Notes: generated by a model from the letters alone, not told the origin. A stretch of 64,000 nucleotides of DNA from Pseudomonas frederiksbergensis (GCF_035751725.1 NZ_CP142104.1:1736001-1800000); one strand, 5' to 3'; shown: positions 35,257-45,207, counted from the first letter of the stretch. A program made the numbers and translations.

Positions 35257-36189
35257 ATGAGTTCCGCTCTGTCCATACGGCAGTTAACCAAAACCTACGG
35301 CAACGGTTTCCAGGCCCTGAGTGGTATCGATCTGGATGTAGCTGAAGGTGATTTCTTCGCCTTGCTTGGCCCTAACGGCGCCGGCAAATCCACCACCATC
35401 GGCATTCTTTCCACCCTGGTGAACAAGACCAGCGGCACGGTCAATGTCTTCGGCCACGACCTGGACCGCGAGCCCGCCGCGCTCAAGCGCTGCATCGGCG
35501 TGGTGCCCCAGGAGTTCAATTTCAACCAGTTCGAAAAAACGTTCGACATCGTCGTGACCCAGGCCGGCTACTATGGCATCCCGCCGAAGATTGCCAATGA
35601 GCGCGCCGAACAGTACCTGACCCAATTGGGCTTGTGGGACAAGCGCGACGTGCCGTCCCGTTCATTGTCCGGCGGCATGAAGCGACGCCTGATGATCGCG
35701 CGCGCGCTGGTGCACGAACCGCGGTTGTTGATCCTCGACGAGCCGACCGCGGGCGTGGACATCGAGCTGCGCCGTTCGATGTGGACCTTCCTGACCGAGC
35801 TGAACAAGAAGGGCATCACCATTATCCTGACCACGCATTACCTGGAAGAGGCCGAGCAGCTGTGCCGCAACATCGGCATCATCGACCACGGCACCATCGT
35901 CGAGAACACCAGCATGCGGCAGCTGCTGAGCCAATTGCATGTGGAAACCTTCCTGCTGGATCTCAAGCATGACCTGAGCGTCAGCCCCCAGCTCGTTGGT
36001 TATCCGGCGCGGCTGCTGGACGGCCACACCCTGGAAGTCCAGGTCGACAAATCCGTCGGCATCACCGGCCTGTTCACCCAGCTGGCCCTTCAGAACATCG
36101 AAGTGCTGAGCCTGCGCAACAAGACCAATCGCCTTGAGGAGTTGTTCGTGTCCCTGGTGGAAAAAAACCTGGCGAAGGTGGCCGTATGA
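35257..36189 (+). CDS. ABC-2 type exporter ATP-binding subunit (YadG-like)
   Basis: The 310-residue ATPase shows Walker A GPNGAGKST (residues 38-46), the Q-loop VVPQEF, the signature SLSGGMKRRLMIARAL, Walker B LLILDEPTAGVD and the switch histidine TTHYLEE. A C-terminal extension of ~85 residues follows, as in YadG-type exporters. It overlaps the permease gene by four bases and matches PA2812 by order. The exported substrate is unknown. Confidence 0.94.
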   Translation: MSSALSIRQLTKTYGNGFQALSGIDLDVAEGDFFALLGPNGAGKSTTIGILSTLVNKTSGTVNVFGHDLDREPAALKRCIGVVPQEFNFNQFEKTFDIVVTQAGYYGIPPKIANERAEQYLTQLGLWDKRDVPSRSLSGGMKRRLMIARALVHEPRLLILDEPTAGVDIELRRSMWTFLTELNKKGITIILTTHYLEEAEQLCRNIGIIDHGTIVENTSMRQLLSQLHVETFLLDLKHDLSVSPQLVGYPARLLDGHTLEVQVDKSVGITGLFTQLALQNIEVLSLRNKTNRLEELFVSLVEKNLAKVAV

Positions 36190-36965
36190 GTTCCGAACTG
36201 CGCCCCAACCTCATCGCTCTCAATACCATTGTCTACCGTGAAGTCCGACGCTTCATGCGGATCTGGCCGCAGACCTTGCTGCCGCCGGCCATTACCATGG
36301 TTCTGTACTTCGTGATCTTCGGCAACCTGATCGGCCGGCAGATCGGCGACATGGGCGGCTTTACGTACATGGACTACATCGTGCCGGGCCTGATCATGAT
36401 GTCGGTGATCACCAACTCCTACGGCAACGTCGTGTCGAGTTTTTTCGGCAGCAAGTTCCAGCGTTCGATCGAAGAACTGATGGTCTCGCCGGTTTCGCCC
36501 CATACCATCCTGATCGGGTTCACCTTGGGTGGTGTGTTGCGAGGGCTGGCGGTGGGTTTTATCGTGACGCTGCTGTCGTTGTTCTTCACCGATCTCCAGG
36601 TGCATCACCTGGGGGTGACGATCCTGGTGGTGGTGCTGACGGCGACGATTTTTTCATTGCTGGGTTTCATCAATGCCGTGTTTGCGCGCAACTTCGATGA
36701 TATCTCCATCATCCCCACGTTCGTGCTGACGCCGCTGACCTACCTGGGCGGGGTTTTCTATTCGATTTCCTTGCTGCCACCGTTCTGGCAGACCGTATCG
36801 CTGGCCAACCCGGTGTTGCATATGGTCAACGCGTTTCGCTATGGGATCCTTGGGGTTTCGGACATTCGCATCAGTATCGCGATTACCTTCATGGTGGTGG
36901 CGACGGTGGTGCTTTATGTGGGATGCGCGCGGTTGTTGGTGAGTGGGCGGGGTATGCGGACCTGA
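36186..36965 (+). CDS. ABC-2 type exporter permease (YadH-like)
   Basis: This 259-residue integral membrane protein has six predicted helices and the ABC-2 signature YIVPGLIMMSVITNSYGNVVSS near the second helix. PTFVLTPLTYLGGVFYSISLLPPF lies in the fifth helix region. It is translationally coupled to the ATPase gene (ATGA). Together they form a homodimer-based exporter. A strong bidirectional terminator follows 36 bp downstream. Confidence 0.94.
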   Translation: MSSELRPNLIALNTIVYREVRRFMRIWPQTLLPPAITMVLYFVIFGNLIGRQIGDMGGFTYMDYIVPGLIMMSVITNSYGNVVSSFFGSKFQRSIEELMVSPVSPHTILIGFTLGGVLRGLAVGFIVTLLSLFFTDLQVHHLGVTILVVVLTATIFSLLGFINAVFARNFDDISIIPTFVLTPLTYLGGVFYSISLLPPFWQTVSLANPVLHMVNAFRYGILGVSDIRISIAITFMVVATVVLYVGCARLLVSGRGMRT

Positions 36966-37000
36966 GGTGATCCTGGGTTGTCGTTATCCTGCGGGTATGA

Positions 37001-37035
37001 AAAACCGTTTCTTCGGTAATCGAAGAAACGGTTTT
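37001..37035. terminator. bidirectional intrinsic terminator
   Basis: A 15-base-pair perfect stem aaaaccgtttcttcg/cgaagaaacggtttt has a five-base loop and A/T runs at both ends. It separates the exporter permease gene from the convergent DUF2062 gene. Confidence 0.95.
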
Positions 37036-37044
37036 CATAAGCAC

Positions 37045-37560
37045 TCACATCCGACTTCGCTTGCGTCGCCGCCACTGCCTCGCCACCCACCATCGCCAAT
37101 ACGCCATGGTCACAAAGTAAGCCAGCACCCCAAGCACCAGCCCCGTCACCACCGAACCCAGCAAGAACGGCTGCCACAACGTCGACAGCTGATTGGTGAT
37201 CCATTCCCACGTCAGCTCGTCAGGCAGCGTCCGGGCCGGCACGTCCATGAGCCAGGCACCGGTTTGATAAGTACAGAAGAACACCGCCGGCATGGTGATG
37301 GGATTGGTCAGCCAGACCAGGCTCACTGCAATCGGGATGTTGCCACGGACTGTGACGGCCAGCGCTGCGGCCAGCAGCATTTGCAGGGGAATCGGCAAGA
37401 AAGCGGCAAACAGACCGACGGCCATCGCCCGAGCCACGGAGTGGCGATTGAGGTGCCAGAGGTTGGGGTCGTGCAGCAGGGTGCCGAGAAAGCGTAAGGA
37501 TTTGTGTTCCCGAATGCTCGCTGGGTCAGGCATGTAGCGTTTGAATAGGCGCCGGGGCAT
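37045..37560 (-). CDS. DUF2062 family membrane protein
   Basis: The 171-residue protein has a cytosolic basic N-terminus (MPRRLFKRYMPDPASIREHK) and the conserved LWHLNRHSVARAMAVGLFAAF and PIPLQMLLAA segments. Further helices carry VSLVWLTNPITMPAVFF, and a very basic C-terminal tail ends in RRRKRSRM. This is the DUF2062 family of small inner-membrane proteins without known function. It lies back-to-back with comEC, as I recall for PA2985/PA2984. Confidence 0.9.
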   Translation of the reverse strand: MPRRLFKRYMPDPASIREHKSLRFLGTLLHDPNLWHLNRHSVARAMAVGLFAAFLPIPLQMLLAAALAVTVRGNIPIAVSLVWLTNPITMPAVFFCTYQTGAWLMDVPARTLPDELTWEWITNQLSTLWQPFLLGSVVTGLVLGVLAYFVTMAYWRWWVARQWRRRKRSRM

Positions 37561-37705
37561 AAGGACTTCTCGGTCGGATCACAGCAGTCAGGCCGCAAGT
37601 ATGTCCGGATTCTACGGCTGACAGATTCAGACTTTGTGACAATTGATAACGCGCAGGGTGCCCTGGAACGTCTAAGCCTGAGAGGGAACTCTCAAGGATG
37701 GGCTT

Positions 37706-39952
37706 ATGCGCACGGCAATGGTCGCGCTTGCACTGGGGCTGCTGGCTCCGACTTTCCTACCGGTATTGCCACCGTTCTGGTTGATGGCAGCCATGTCTTT
37801 AGCGGCATTGCTGGCGTTGCCGACGCGTGCGTACCTGGCAGGCGTTTTTTTCATTGGGCTGGCCTGGGCCTGTTTTTCGGCACAGATTGCATTGGACGAT
37901 CGGCTGTCCGTCGCGCTGGAGGGGCAAACCCGCTGGGTCGAGGGCCGTGTCGTCGGGTTGCCGCAACACAGCGATGGCGTGGTGCGTTTCGAACTCGCGG
38001 ATGCGTATTCCCGGCGCACGCGCTTGCCGACATCGATGCGTCTGGCCTGGTATGGCGGGCCGCTGGTCAACAGTGGCGAAACATGGCGCCTGGCGGTGAA
38101 GCTCAAGCGCCCCGCGGGGCTGCTCAATCCCCATGGCTTCGACTATGAGGCCTGGCTGTTGAGCAGGGGCATCGGCGCCACCGGCACCGTCAAGGATGGA
38201 TCGCTGCTGCAGCCGGCCCAGGGTGCCTGGCGTGATGGGGTCCGCCAGGCGTTGGCGAACGTCGAAGCCCAGGGTCGTTCCGGTGCGCTGTTGGCGCTGG
38301 TCCTCGGCGACGGCGCCGGGCTGAGCCGCGAAGATTGGCAGGTGCTGCAGGACACCGGCACTGTCCATTTATTGGTGATTTCCGGGCAACACATCGGCCT
38401 GCTTGCCGGCCTGGTCTATTTGTTGGTGGCCGGCGCGGCGCGTCATGGCGTTTGGCCGGCGCGTTTGCCGTGGTTGCCCTGGGCATGTGCGCTGGCCTTT
38501 GCCGCGGCCCTGGGCTACGGCTTGCTCGCCGGCTTCGAGGTGCCGGTGCGAAGGGCCTGCGCAATGATCGGCCTGGTGCTGCTATGGCGCTTGCGCTTTC
38601 GCCAGGCGCAACCGTGGTGGGCCTGGCTGGCGGCGTTCGTGGGCGTGTTGGTGCTGGATCCGCTGGCGAGCCTGCGGCCAGGGTTCTGGTTGTCGTTCGC
38701 CGCAGTGGCGATATTGATGTTCACGTTCGGCGGTCGCCTGGGTCCCTGGCGTTGGTGGCAGACCTGGACTCGTGCCCAGTGGTTGATCGCCCTGGGGCTG
38801 TGCCCGCTGTTGCTGATCCTGGGACTGCCGGTCAGTCTCAGCGGTCCGTTGATCAACTTGCTGGCGGTGCCTTGGATCAGCCTGCTGGTGCTGCCCTCGG
38901 CACTGCTTGGCACGGCGTTGCTGCCGATACCCTTCGTCGGTGAAAGCCTGCTCTGGATCGCCGGCGGGCTGCTTGATCTGCTGTTCAAGGGGCTCGCCCT
39001 GGCTGCGGGGCAGGTGCCGGCCTGGGTGCCTCCCGCCGTACCGCTTTGGGCGTGGTGCATTGCGGCGTCCGGTGCGCTGCTGTTGTTGCTGCCCAAGGGC
39101 GTGCCGCTACGCCTCCTCGGGTGGCCGATGTTGTTGCTGATCGTTTTTCCTCCAGGGGAAGAAGTGCCCATGGGCCAAGCCGAAATCTGGCAATTGGACG
39201 TCGGCCAGGGGCTGGCGATACTGGTGCGCACCCATCGGCATACCTTGCTTTACGACGCAGGCCCGCGCTTTGGCGAGGCGGATGCCGGCGAGCGCGTGGT
39301 CGTGCCGACCTTGCATAAGCTTGGCGTGCAAGAGATCGACCTGATGTTACTGAGCCACGCCGATGCCGATCATGCCGGTGGCGCCCAGGCCGTGCGCAAC
39401 GGATTACCAACGACCCGGGTCATCAGCGGTGATCCGCAAGCGCTGCCCGGCGATTTACAGGCGGGTCCGTGCAATAGCGGCGACAGTTGGACATGGGACG
39501 GGGTCAGGTTCGAGCTCTGGCGCTGGGCTTCGGCCATCGAAAGCAACCAGAAATCCTGTGTCTTGCTGGTCGTGGCTGGCGATGAGCGACTGTTGTTGAC
39601 CGGCGACATCGATACCCACGCCGAGCGCGCTTTGCTCGAAGGCCCCCTGGCGGGGCCGATCCAATGGCTGGCGGCACCGCACCACGGCAGCCGCAGCTCA
39701 TCGTCGATGGCGCTGCTGGCGCGGCTCAAGCCTCATTCCGTGTTGATCTCCAGCGGACGAAGCAATGCTTTCGGTCATCCGCATCCGTGGGTGATGGAGC
39801 GGTACCGCAGGTTGGGCCTGTCGATCCTCGACAGTGCCGAGCAGGGCGCCATTCGTCTGCAACTGGGTGCCTTCGTGCCAGCGCATACCGAGGCCGGCGT
39901 TCGGCGCTACTGGCGTGACCGGCTGGCCGCAGGGGCTTGGACAGAACATTGA
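37706..39952 (+). CDS. comEC: DNA internalisation-related competence protein ComEC/Rec2
   Basis: This 748-residue protein forms the inner-membrane channel for single-stranded DNA uptake. It has an N-terminal DUF4131/OB-like region after two helices and a competence domain with many helices (LLALVLGDGAGLSREDWQVL, TGTVHLLVISGQHIGLLAGL). A C-terminal metallo-beta-lactamase-like domain shows LLYDAGPRFGEADAGERVVV, LLSHADADHAGG and APHHGSRSSSS. All hallmark motifs are intact, so natural transformation is at least possible. AAGGA lies 7 nt before the ATG. Confidence 0.95.
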   Translation: MRTAMVALALGLLAPTFLPVLPPFWLMAAMSLAALLALPTRAYLAGVFFIGLAWACFSAQIALDDRLSVALEGQTRWVEGRVVGLPQHSDGVVRFELADAYSRRTRLPTSMRLAWYGGPLVNSGETWRLAVKLKRPAGLLNPHGFDYEAWLLSRGIGATGTVKDGSLLQPAQGAWRDGVRQALANVEAQGRSGALLALVLGDGAGLSREDWQVLQDTGTVHLLVISGQHIGLLAGLVYLLVAGAARHGVWPARLPWLPWACALAFAAALGYGLLAGFEVPVRRACAMIGLVLLWRLRFRQAQPWWAWLAAFVGVLVLDPLASLRPGFWLSFAAVAILMFTFGGRLGPWRWWQTWTRAQWLIALGLCPLLLILGLPVSLSGPLINLLAVPWISLLVLPSALLGTALLPIPFVGESLLWIAGGLLDLLFKGLALAAGQVPAWVPPAVPLWAWCIAASGALLLLLPKGVPLRLLGWPMLLLIVFPPGEEVPMGQAEIWQLDVGQGLAILVRTHRHTLLYDAGPRFGEADAGERVVVPTLHKLGVQEIDLMLLSHADADHAGGAQAVRNGLPTTRVISGDPQALPGDLQAGPCNSGDSWTWDGVRFELWRWASAIESNQKSCVLLVVAGDERLLLTGDIDTHAERALLEGPLAGPIQWLAAPHHGSRSSSSMALLARLKPHSVLISSGRSNAFGHPHPWVMERYRRLGLSILDSAEQGAIRLQLGAFVPAHTEAGVRRYWRDRLAAGAWTEH

Positions 39953-40048
39953 CCCAGCTCATCGGACATGACCCTGTTGTCGGCGGCGCGGGTCTGCACC
40001 GGGCGTCTGTATGATAAAGTGGCGCACTTTTTCGAGGGGGCTGTCACT

Positions 40049-40684
40049 GTGTGGGAATTGGTCAAATCCGGCGGCTGGATGATGTTGCCGATCATTCTGA
40101 GTTCCATCGCGGCACTGGGTATCGTTGCCGAACGCCTGTGGACCTTGCGGGCCAGTCGCGTGACCCCGGAGCATTTGCTCGGGCAGGTCTGGGTCTGGAT
40201 CAAGGACAAGCAACTGAACAAGGACAAGCTCAAGGAGCTGCGGGCCAGTTCGCCGCTGGGTGAAATCCTTGCCGCAGGCCTGGCCAACTCCAAGCATGGT
40301 CGCGAGATCATGAAGGAATGTATCGAAGAGGCGGCGGCCCGGGTCATCCATGAACTTGAGCGCTATCTCAATGCCCTGGGCACCATCGCTGCCATGGCCC
40401 CGTTGCTGGGTTTGTTGGGCACGGTACTGGGCATGATCGATATTTTCAGCGCGTTTACCGGTACTGGCATGAGCACCAACGCATCGGTGCTGGCCAGCGG
40501 TATTTCCAAAGCGTTGATCACCACCGCAGCCGGTTTGATGGTGGGTATCCCCTCGGTGTTTTTCCATCGCTTCCTGCAGCGCCGCGTCGACGAACTGGTG
40601 GTGGGCATGGAGCAGGAAGCCATCAAGCTGGTCGAGGTGGTGCAGGGTGATCGTGACGTGGACCTGGCCGGGGGCAAGAAGTGA
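40049..40684 (+). CDS. exbB: ExbB/TolQ-family proton channel protein
   Basis: This 211-residue MotA/TolQ/ExbB family protein has a first helix (MMLPIILSSIAALGIVAERLW), a cytoplasmic loop and two C-terminal helices with GTIAAMAPLLGLLGTVLGMI and ALITTAAGLMVGIPSV. It forms the pentameric channel that with ExbD energises TonB-type transport. GTG 40049 (VWELVKSG) follows GAGGGGG and gives the usual length; the open frame upstream is not family-like. It overlaps exbD by four bases. Confidence 0.93.
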   Translation: MWELVKSGGWMMLPIILSSIAALGIVAERLWTLRASRVTPEHLLGQVWVWIKDKQLNKDKLKELRASSPLGEILAAGLANSKHGREIMKECIEEAAARVIHELERYLNALGTIAAMAPLLGLLGTVLGMIDIFSAFTGTGMSTNASVLASGISKALITTAAGLMVGIPSVFFHRFLQRRVDELVVGMEQEAIKLVEVVQGDRDVDLAGGKK

Positions 40685-41109
40685 AATTCCGCCGCAAACC
40701 ACGGGAAAACATCGAGATCAATCTCGCGTCGCTGATCGACGTGGTCTTCATCCTGCTGCTGTTTTTCGTCGTGACCACCACTTTCACCCGGGAAACCCAG
40801 CTCAAGGTCGAACTGCCGCAGGCCGTCAGTGGCTCGCCGGCCGAAGACCAGCAATTGAAAAACCTTGAAGTCATCATCAGCGCCGAGGGGACGTTCTCGG
40901 TGAACAACCAGTTGCTGCCCAAAAGTGACCTGGCGAGCCTGATCGAGGCCCTGCAGAAAGAGTCCGGCGGCGACACCAACCTGCCGCTGTCCATCAGCGC
41001 CGACGGCAAGACGCCTCATCAATCGGTCATCACCGCCATGGACGCGGCCGGCAAGCTCGGTTTCAGCCATCTGCGCATGACCACGGTCGAGGCGGCTCCC
41101 GCACCCTGA
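40681..41109 (+). CDS. exbD: ExbD/TolR-family protein
   Basis: The 142-residue protein starts with GTG and has a short cytosolic N-terminus. One helix with the functional aspartate ([19 protein letters not shown], Asp25 region) and a periplasmic ExbD/TolR fold ([19 protein letters not shown]) follow. It partners ExbB in proton-driven energy transfer. It sits in the envelope operon exbB-exbD-lpxK-ycaR-kdsB rather than with tonB, a common arrangement in gammaproteobacteria. Confidence 0.93.
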   Translation: MKFRRKPRENIEINLASLIDVVFILLLFFVVTTTFTRETQLKVELPQAVSGSPAEDQQLKNLEVIISAEGTFSVNNQLLPKSDLASLIEALQKESGGDTNLPLSISADGKTPHQSVITAMDAAGKLGFSHLRMTTVEAAPAP

Positions 41110-42119
41110 TGGCCATGTCCGATCGATTGCTTGCCGCCTGGTATGAAGGGCATCGCGCCCTTGCGCTACTGCGGCCACTTGAATGGTTGTATCGACGCGT
41201 CGTGGTCGGCAAGCGCGAGCGATTCCTGGCAGGCGAGGGTGATATCTACCAGCCCCCCGTGCCGCTGGTCGTGGTCGGTAATATCACCGTTGGCGGTACT
41301 GGCAAGACGCCGTTGATCTTGTGGATGATCGAGCATTGCCAGCGCAGCGGCCTTCGGGTCGGCGTGGTCAGCCGGGGTTATGGCGCCAAGCCGCCGCAGT
41401 TGCCTTGGCGAGTCGAGGCCAGCCAGGGCGCCGACGTCGCGGGTGACGAGCCGCTGCTGATCGTCCAGCGCACCGGGGTGCCGTTGATGATCGATCCCGA
41501 TCGCAGCCGCGCTGTCCAGACCTTGTTGGAAACCGAGCCGCTGGACCTGATCCTGTCCGACGACGGCATGCAGCACTATCGCTTGGCGCGGGACCTTGAA
41601 CTGGTACTGATCGACAATGCCCGTGGCCTGGGCAATAGGCGCTGCCTGCCCGCCGGCCCGTTGCGCGAGCCAGTCGAGCGCCTTCAGTCGGTCGACGCCG
41701 TGCTGTTCAACGGCGCCGCCGCTGATCGCGAGGACGGCTTTGCCTTCGAGTTGCGGCCTACCGCCCTGGTCAACCTGGCCAGCGGCGAACGGCGCGCCCT
41801 CGATCACTTCCCACCCGGCCAGGCCTTGCACGCCGTGGCCGGCATCGGCAATCCGCAGCGTTTCTTCAAGACCCTTGAAACGCTACACTGGCGGCCAATA
41901 CCGCACGGGTTTGCCGATCACGCCGAGTACAGTGTCCGGGCCTTGAGCTTCACGCCGTCCCTGCCGGTGGTCATGACGGAAAAGGACGCGGTCAAATGCC
42001 GTGCCTTCGCCGCGCCCGACTGGTGGTACCTGGCGGTGGATGCAGCTCCTTCGCCGGCCTTCTCGGCCTGGTTCGATACGCAGCTGATGCGCCTGTTGCC
42101 GGATCGACTCTTGCCTTAA
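41109..42119 (+). CDS. lpxK: tetraacyldisaccharide 4'-kinase
   Basis: LpxK phosphorylates the lipid A precursor disaccharide-1-phosphate at the 4' position at the inner membrane. The 336-residue product shows the N-terminal membrane-proximal helix and the P-loop [16 protein letters not shown] (residues about 52-67). The conserved [15 protein letters not shown]-like AGDEPLLI and [17 protein letters not shown] motifs are also present. The start overlaps the exbD stop (TGATG); a second ATG six bases on is also possible. Confidence 0.96.
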   Translation: MAMSDRLLAAWYEGHRALALLRPLEWLYRRVVVGKRERFLAGEGDIYQPPVPLVVVGNITVGGTGKTPLILWMIEHCQRSGLRVGVVSRGYGAKPPQLPWRVEASQGADVAGDEPLLIVQRTGVPLMIDPDRSRAVQTLLETEPLDLILSDDGMQHYRLARDLELVLIDNARGLGNRRCLPAGPLREPVERLQSVDAVLFNGAAADREDGFAFELRPTALVNLASGERRALDHFPPGQALHAVAGIGNPQRFFKTLETLHWRPIPHGFADHAEYSVRALSFTPSLPVVMTEKDAVKCRAFAAPDWWYLAVDAAPSPAFSAWFDTQLMRLLPDRLLP

Positions 42120-42143
42120 ACGTTTTATCCAGGGGATTTTTTC

Positions 42144-42329
42144 ATGGACACCAAACTGCTCGATATCCTGGCTTGCCCGGTCTGCAAAGGCCCGCTCAAG
42201 CTCAGCGCCGACAAGACCGAGCTGATCAGCAAGGGCGCCGGCCTGGCCTATCCGATTCGCGACGGCATCCCAGTGATGCTCGAGAGCGAAGCTCGCACCC
42301 TGACCACCGATGAGCGCCTGGATAAATGA
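42144..42329 (+). CDS. Trm112/YcaR-like zinc-ribbon protein
   Basis: This 61-residue protein begins with [20 protein letters not shown], the CPxC start of the Trm112 family, and ends with the [16 protein letters not shown] motif typical of bacterial YcaR proteins. The second CPxC half is absent, as is usual in this subgroup. Eukaryotic Trm112 activates methyltransferases; the bacterial role is not settled. AGGGG lies upstream of the ATG. It overlaps kdsB by four bases. Confidence 0.92.
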   Translation: MDTKLLDILACPVCKGPLKLSADKTELISKGAGLAYPIRDGIPVMLESEARTLTTDERLDK

Positions 42330-43090
42330 CTACGGTGTTTACTGTTGTTATTCCGTCGCGCTTCGCTTCGACGCGTTTGCCCGGCAAACCGCTGCTGTTG
42401 ATCGCCGGCAAGCCGATGATCCAGCACGTCTGGGAGCAGGCCAGCAAGAGCAGTGCCCAGCGCGTGGTGGTCGCGACGGATGACGCGCGCATCGAGGAGG
42501 CCTGCAAGGGCTTTGGCGCCGAGGTGGTGATGACTCGCGAGGACCACAACTCCGGCACCGATCGCCTGGCGGAAGTGGCTGCGAAACTCGGCCTGGCGCC
42601 CGATGCAATCGTGGTCAACGTGCAGGGCGACGAGCCGTTGATTCCCCCAAGTGTCATCGATCAGGTCGCCGCGAACCTCGCGGCCCACCCCGAGGCACGC
42701 ATGGCCACCTTGGCCGAGCCGATCGAGGATGTGCAGGCGCTGTTCAATCCCAACGTGGTCAAGGTGGTCAGCGACCTCAATGGCCTTGCGCTGACCTTTA
42801 GCCGCGCCACCTTGCCCTGGGCACGGGAAGCCTTTGCCCAGCATCCCGACGTGCTGCCCGCAGACGTGCCGTTCCGCCGTCATATCGGCATCTATGCCTA
42901 CCGCGCCGGCTTCCTCCAGGACTTCGTCGCGTGGGGGCCATGCTGGCTGGAGAACACCGAAGCCTTGGAGCAACTGCGAGCGTTGTGGCATGGCGTGCGG
43001 ATCCACGTGGCCGACGCCCTGATCGCTCCGCCTACCGGTGTCGACACTCCCGAAGACCTCGAGCGCGTTCGTCGCCTGCTGGAGGCTTGA
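42326..43090 (+). CDS. kdsB: 3-deoxy-manno-octulosonate cytidylyltransferase
   Basis: KdsB activates Kdo to CMP-Kdo for lipopolysaccharide core synthesis. The 254-residue product has the nucleotidyltransferase start [55 protein letters not shown] and [15 protein letters not shown], all diagnostic. Its start overlaps the YcaR-like gene and its stop overlaps the phosphatase gene by one base (TGATG). Confidence 0.97.
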   Translation: MTTVFTVVIPSRFASTRLPGKPLLLIAGKPMIQHVWEQASKSSAQRVVVATDDARIEEACKGFGAEVVMTREDHNSGTDRLAEVAAKLGLAPDAIVVNVQGDEPLIPPSVIDQVAANLAAHPEARMATLAEPIEDVQALFNPNVVKVVSDLNGLALTFSRATLPWAREAFAQHPDVLPADVPFRRHIGIYAYRAGFLQDFVAWGPCWLENTEALEQLRALWHGVRIHVADALIAPPTGVDTPEDLERVRRLLEA

Positions 43091-43554
43091 TGCGGGTTCT
43101 GTTCGTCTGTCTCGGCAACATCTGCCGCTCGCCCACTGCCGAAGGCATCTTGCGCCACAAGTTGCGCGAGGCCGGGCTGGAGGGGCAGGTGGAAGTCGCT
43201 TCCGCCGGCACCGGCGACTGGCACGTCGGCAAGGCGCCGGACAAACGCAGCCAGGCCGCGGCGCTGCGGCGTGGCTATGACTTGTCCGCCCAGCGGGCCC
43301 GGCAGGTATCCCGCGCCGATTTCGCGGCTTATGACCTGATCCTGGCGATGGACAGCACCAACCTGCGCAATCTCAAGCTCTTGCAACCGGCCAATGCCCG
43401 TGCGGAGCTGGACCTTTTCCTGCGTCGTTACGAGGCCGAACTCGATGACGTGCCCGACCCGTACTACGACGGCGAGCAAGGTTTCGAGCAAGTGCTGGAC
43501 CTGATCGAGCGCGCCACGGATCGTCTGGTGATCGAATTGAAGGGGCGGCTATGA
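43090..43554 (+). CDS. low-molecular-weight protein-tyrosine phosphatase
   Basis: The 154-residue product has the phosphate-binding loop VCLGNICRSPTAEGIL (C-X5-R-S with the nucleophilic Cys8) near its N-terminus and the general-acid motif DPYYDG at about residue 120. It belongs to the Wzb/PtpA class. The position between kdsB and murB suggests a role in envelope polysaccharide control, but no partner kinase is in the window. It overlaps murB by four bases. Confidence 0.93.
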   Translation: MRVLFVCLGNICRSPTAEGILRHKLREAGLEGQVEVASAGTGDWHVGKAPDKRSQAAALRRGYDLSAQRARQVSRADFAAYDLILAMDSTNLRNLKLLQPANARAELDLFLRRYEAELDDVPDPYYDGEQGFEQVLDLIERATDRLVIELKGRL

Positions 43555-44570
43555 CCTTGCAAGTCCGGGCGGACGTCAGCCTCAAGCCATTCAACAGCTT
43601 CGGCGTGGATGTCTGCGCCCGTTTGTTTGCCGAGGCCCAAAGCGATGCGGATGTTCGTGAAGCCCTGTCCTATGCCGCCGGCCACGACGTGCCACTGCTG
43701 GTGATCGGCGGCGGGAGCAACCTGTTATTGACCGGCGACATCGATGCACTGGTGTTGCGCATGGCCAGTCGGGGGATCCGACTGCTCAGCGATGAAGGCG
43801 AGCGGGTGGTGATCGAGGCCGAGGCCGGCGAGCCGTGGCATCCTTTTGTCCAGCACACGCTGGCGCAGGGTTGGGCGGGCCTGGAAAACCTCAGCCTGAT
43901 TCCCGGCACGGTGGGTGCGGCGCCGATGCAAAACATCGGTGCCTACGGTGTGGAAATAAAGGATGTCTTCGCCGGCCTCACCGCGCTGGATCGCTACACC
44001 GGCGAGCTGCGGGATTTCACCCTCGACGAATGTGCTTTCGCCTACCGCGACAGCCTGTTCAAGCAGCAGTCGGATCGCTGGCTGATCCTGCGGGTGCGTT
44101 TCGCCCTCAGCCGTATCGCACATCTGCACCTGGAGTACGGCCCGGTGCGCCAACGGTTGACCGAACAAGGCATCGACCAGGCAACGCCCAGTGATGTCAG
44201 CCGCGCTATTTGCAGTATCCGCAGCGAAAAACTCCCAGACCCGGCCGTGCTGGGCAACGCCGGCAGCTTCTTCAAGAACCCGTTGGTGCCGGCCGCTCAC
44301 GTGGCGCATCTCAAGGATCAGTACCCCGACCTGGTGGCTTATCCACAGCCTGGCGGGCAAATGAAAATCGCCGCCGGCTGGCTGATCGAACGGGCTGGCT
44401 GGAAAGGCTTTCGCGAAGGCGACGCCGGCGTGCATAAGTTACAGGCGCTGGTGCTGGTCAATTACGGCAATGCCACCGGGCTTGAGCTGCTGGACCTGGC
44501 TCGACGGATCCAGAAAGACATTGCCGAGCGGTTTCAGGTTGATCTTGAGATGGAGCCTAATCGGTACTGA
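43551..44570 (+). CDS. murB: UDP-N-acetylenolpyruvoylglucosamine reductase
   Basis: MurB reduces UDP-GlcNAc-enolpyruvate to UDP-MurNAc with NADPH and FAD, in peptidoglycan precursor synthesis. The 339-residue length places it in the E. coli-type group. LLVIGGGSNLLLTGDI (FAD binding), LSLIPGTVGAAPMQNIGAYG, AYRDSLFK, LGNAGSFFKNP (catalytic serine) and AGWLIERAGWKGF are intact. It ends the exbB-to-murB operon. In P. aeruginosa rne follows; here about 9 kb of accessory genes intervene. Confidence 0.97.
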   Translation: MTLQVRADVSLKPFNSFGVDVCARLFAEAQSDADVREALSYAAGHDVPLLVIGGGSNLLLTGDIDALVLRMASRGIRLLSDEGERVVIEAEAGEPWHPFVQHTLAQGWAGLENLSLIPGTVGAAPMQNIGAYGVEIKDVFAGLTALDRYTGELRDFTLDECAFAYRDSLFKQQSDRWLILRVRFALSRIAHLHLEYGPVRQRLTEQGIDQATPSDVSRAICSIRSEKLPDPAVLGNAGSFFKNPLVPAAHVAHLKDQYPDLVAYPQPGGQMKIAAGWLIERAGWKGFREGDAGVHKLQALVLVNYGNATGLELLDLARRIQKDIAERFQVDLEMEPNRY

Positions 44571-44706
44571 GGGGAGCAGATCGGCAGTTGGGCTTGGCAT
44601 GGTCATGCGACTCAACTGGTGGGCCGGGATAACTGGGCTTATCCCGGCGCTTCTTCAGCTCGCTCCGTATCTGTTCTTCCGGGCGAAGTGCTAACAATCC
44701 GATAAT

Positions 44707-45207
44707 TCAACAAGCAGCCTTGACTGTTCTTCCATCAGGTTCGTACTGGTACTGCCGGTAATTAAAGAATCCTTCCCGCTGCTGTCCCACGCAGAAAACC
44801 GCATCATAGAAAAGTATGCTATGACGAACCGGGTTGGCGACAATAAGGTTCATTCTCGCGTAGTACGTGTCCCCGGGTCTCAACGCCTTCGGCGCCACCT
44901 GCTCGTGGTATCCAGGCGGCAAAAAACCATAGGAAACACAACCTCCAGGTTCTAGATGGATAGGCGTGCCGTTTTGGGCCAGTTCAATTTCCCACATTGG
45001 CTTGCGCCTCCCCTCTCGTAGACTTTTCTCGGACACCCATATTGAGTCAATCCTTACGCTGTTCTGGGCTGCTTTTGGAATACAAATGAACATCTTTCCT
45101 TTATCTGAATCGATAACCGCTTCGCCCGGCATTCCCCATGGGGTCGCCTCGACTGAAGAAGAGAGGGCGCTCGACGCAACGAAAAAAACCGATATGAAAG
45201 GCCTCAT
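44707..45207 (-). CDS. periplasmic protein, candidate immunity protein of the VgrG toxin
   Basis: The 166-residue product has a signal peptide (MRPFISVFFVASSALSSSVEA, cleavage before TPWG), so it should be periplasmic. The mature part is beta-rich with cysteines at three sites (FICIP, GGCVSYG, AVFCVG) and a C-terminal AAC. It starts 8 bp after the vgrG stop. The pairing resembles VgrG2b/PA0261 of P. aeruginosa, where a periplasmic protein neutralises the VgrG metallopeptidase domain. The AT content is higher than in the surroundings. The immunity role is inference from position and localisation. Confidence 0.65.
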   Translation of the reverse strand: MRPFISVFFVASSALSSSVEATPWGMPGEAVIDSDKGKMFICIPKAAQNSVRIDSIWVSEKSLREGRRKPMWEIELAQNGTPIHLEPGGCVSYGFLPPGYHEQVAPKALRPGDTYYARMNLIVANPVRHSILFYDAVFCVGQQREGFFNYRQYQYEPDGRTVKAAC

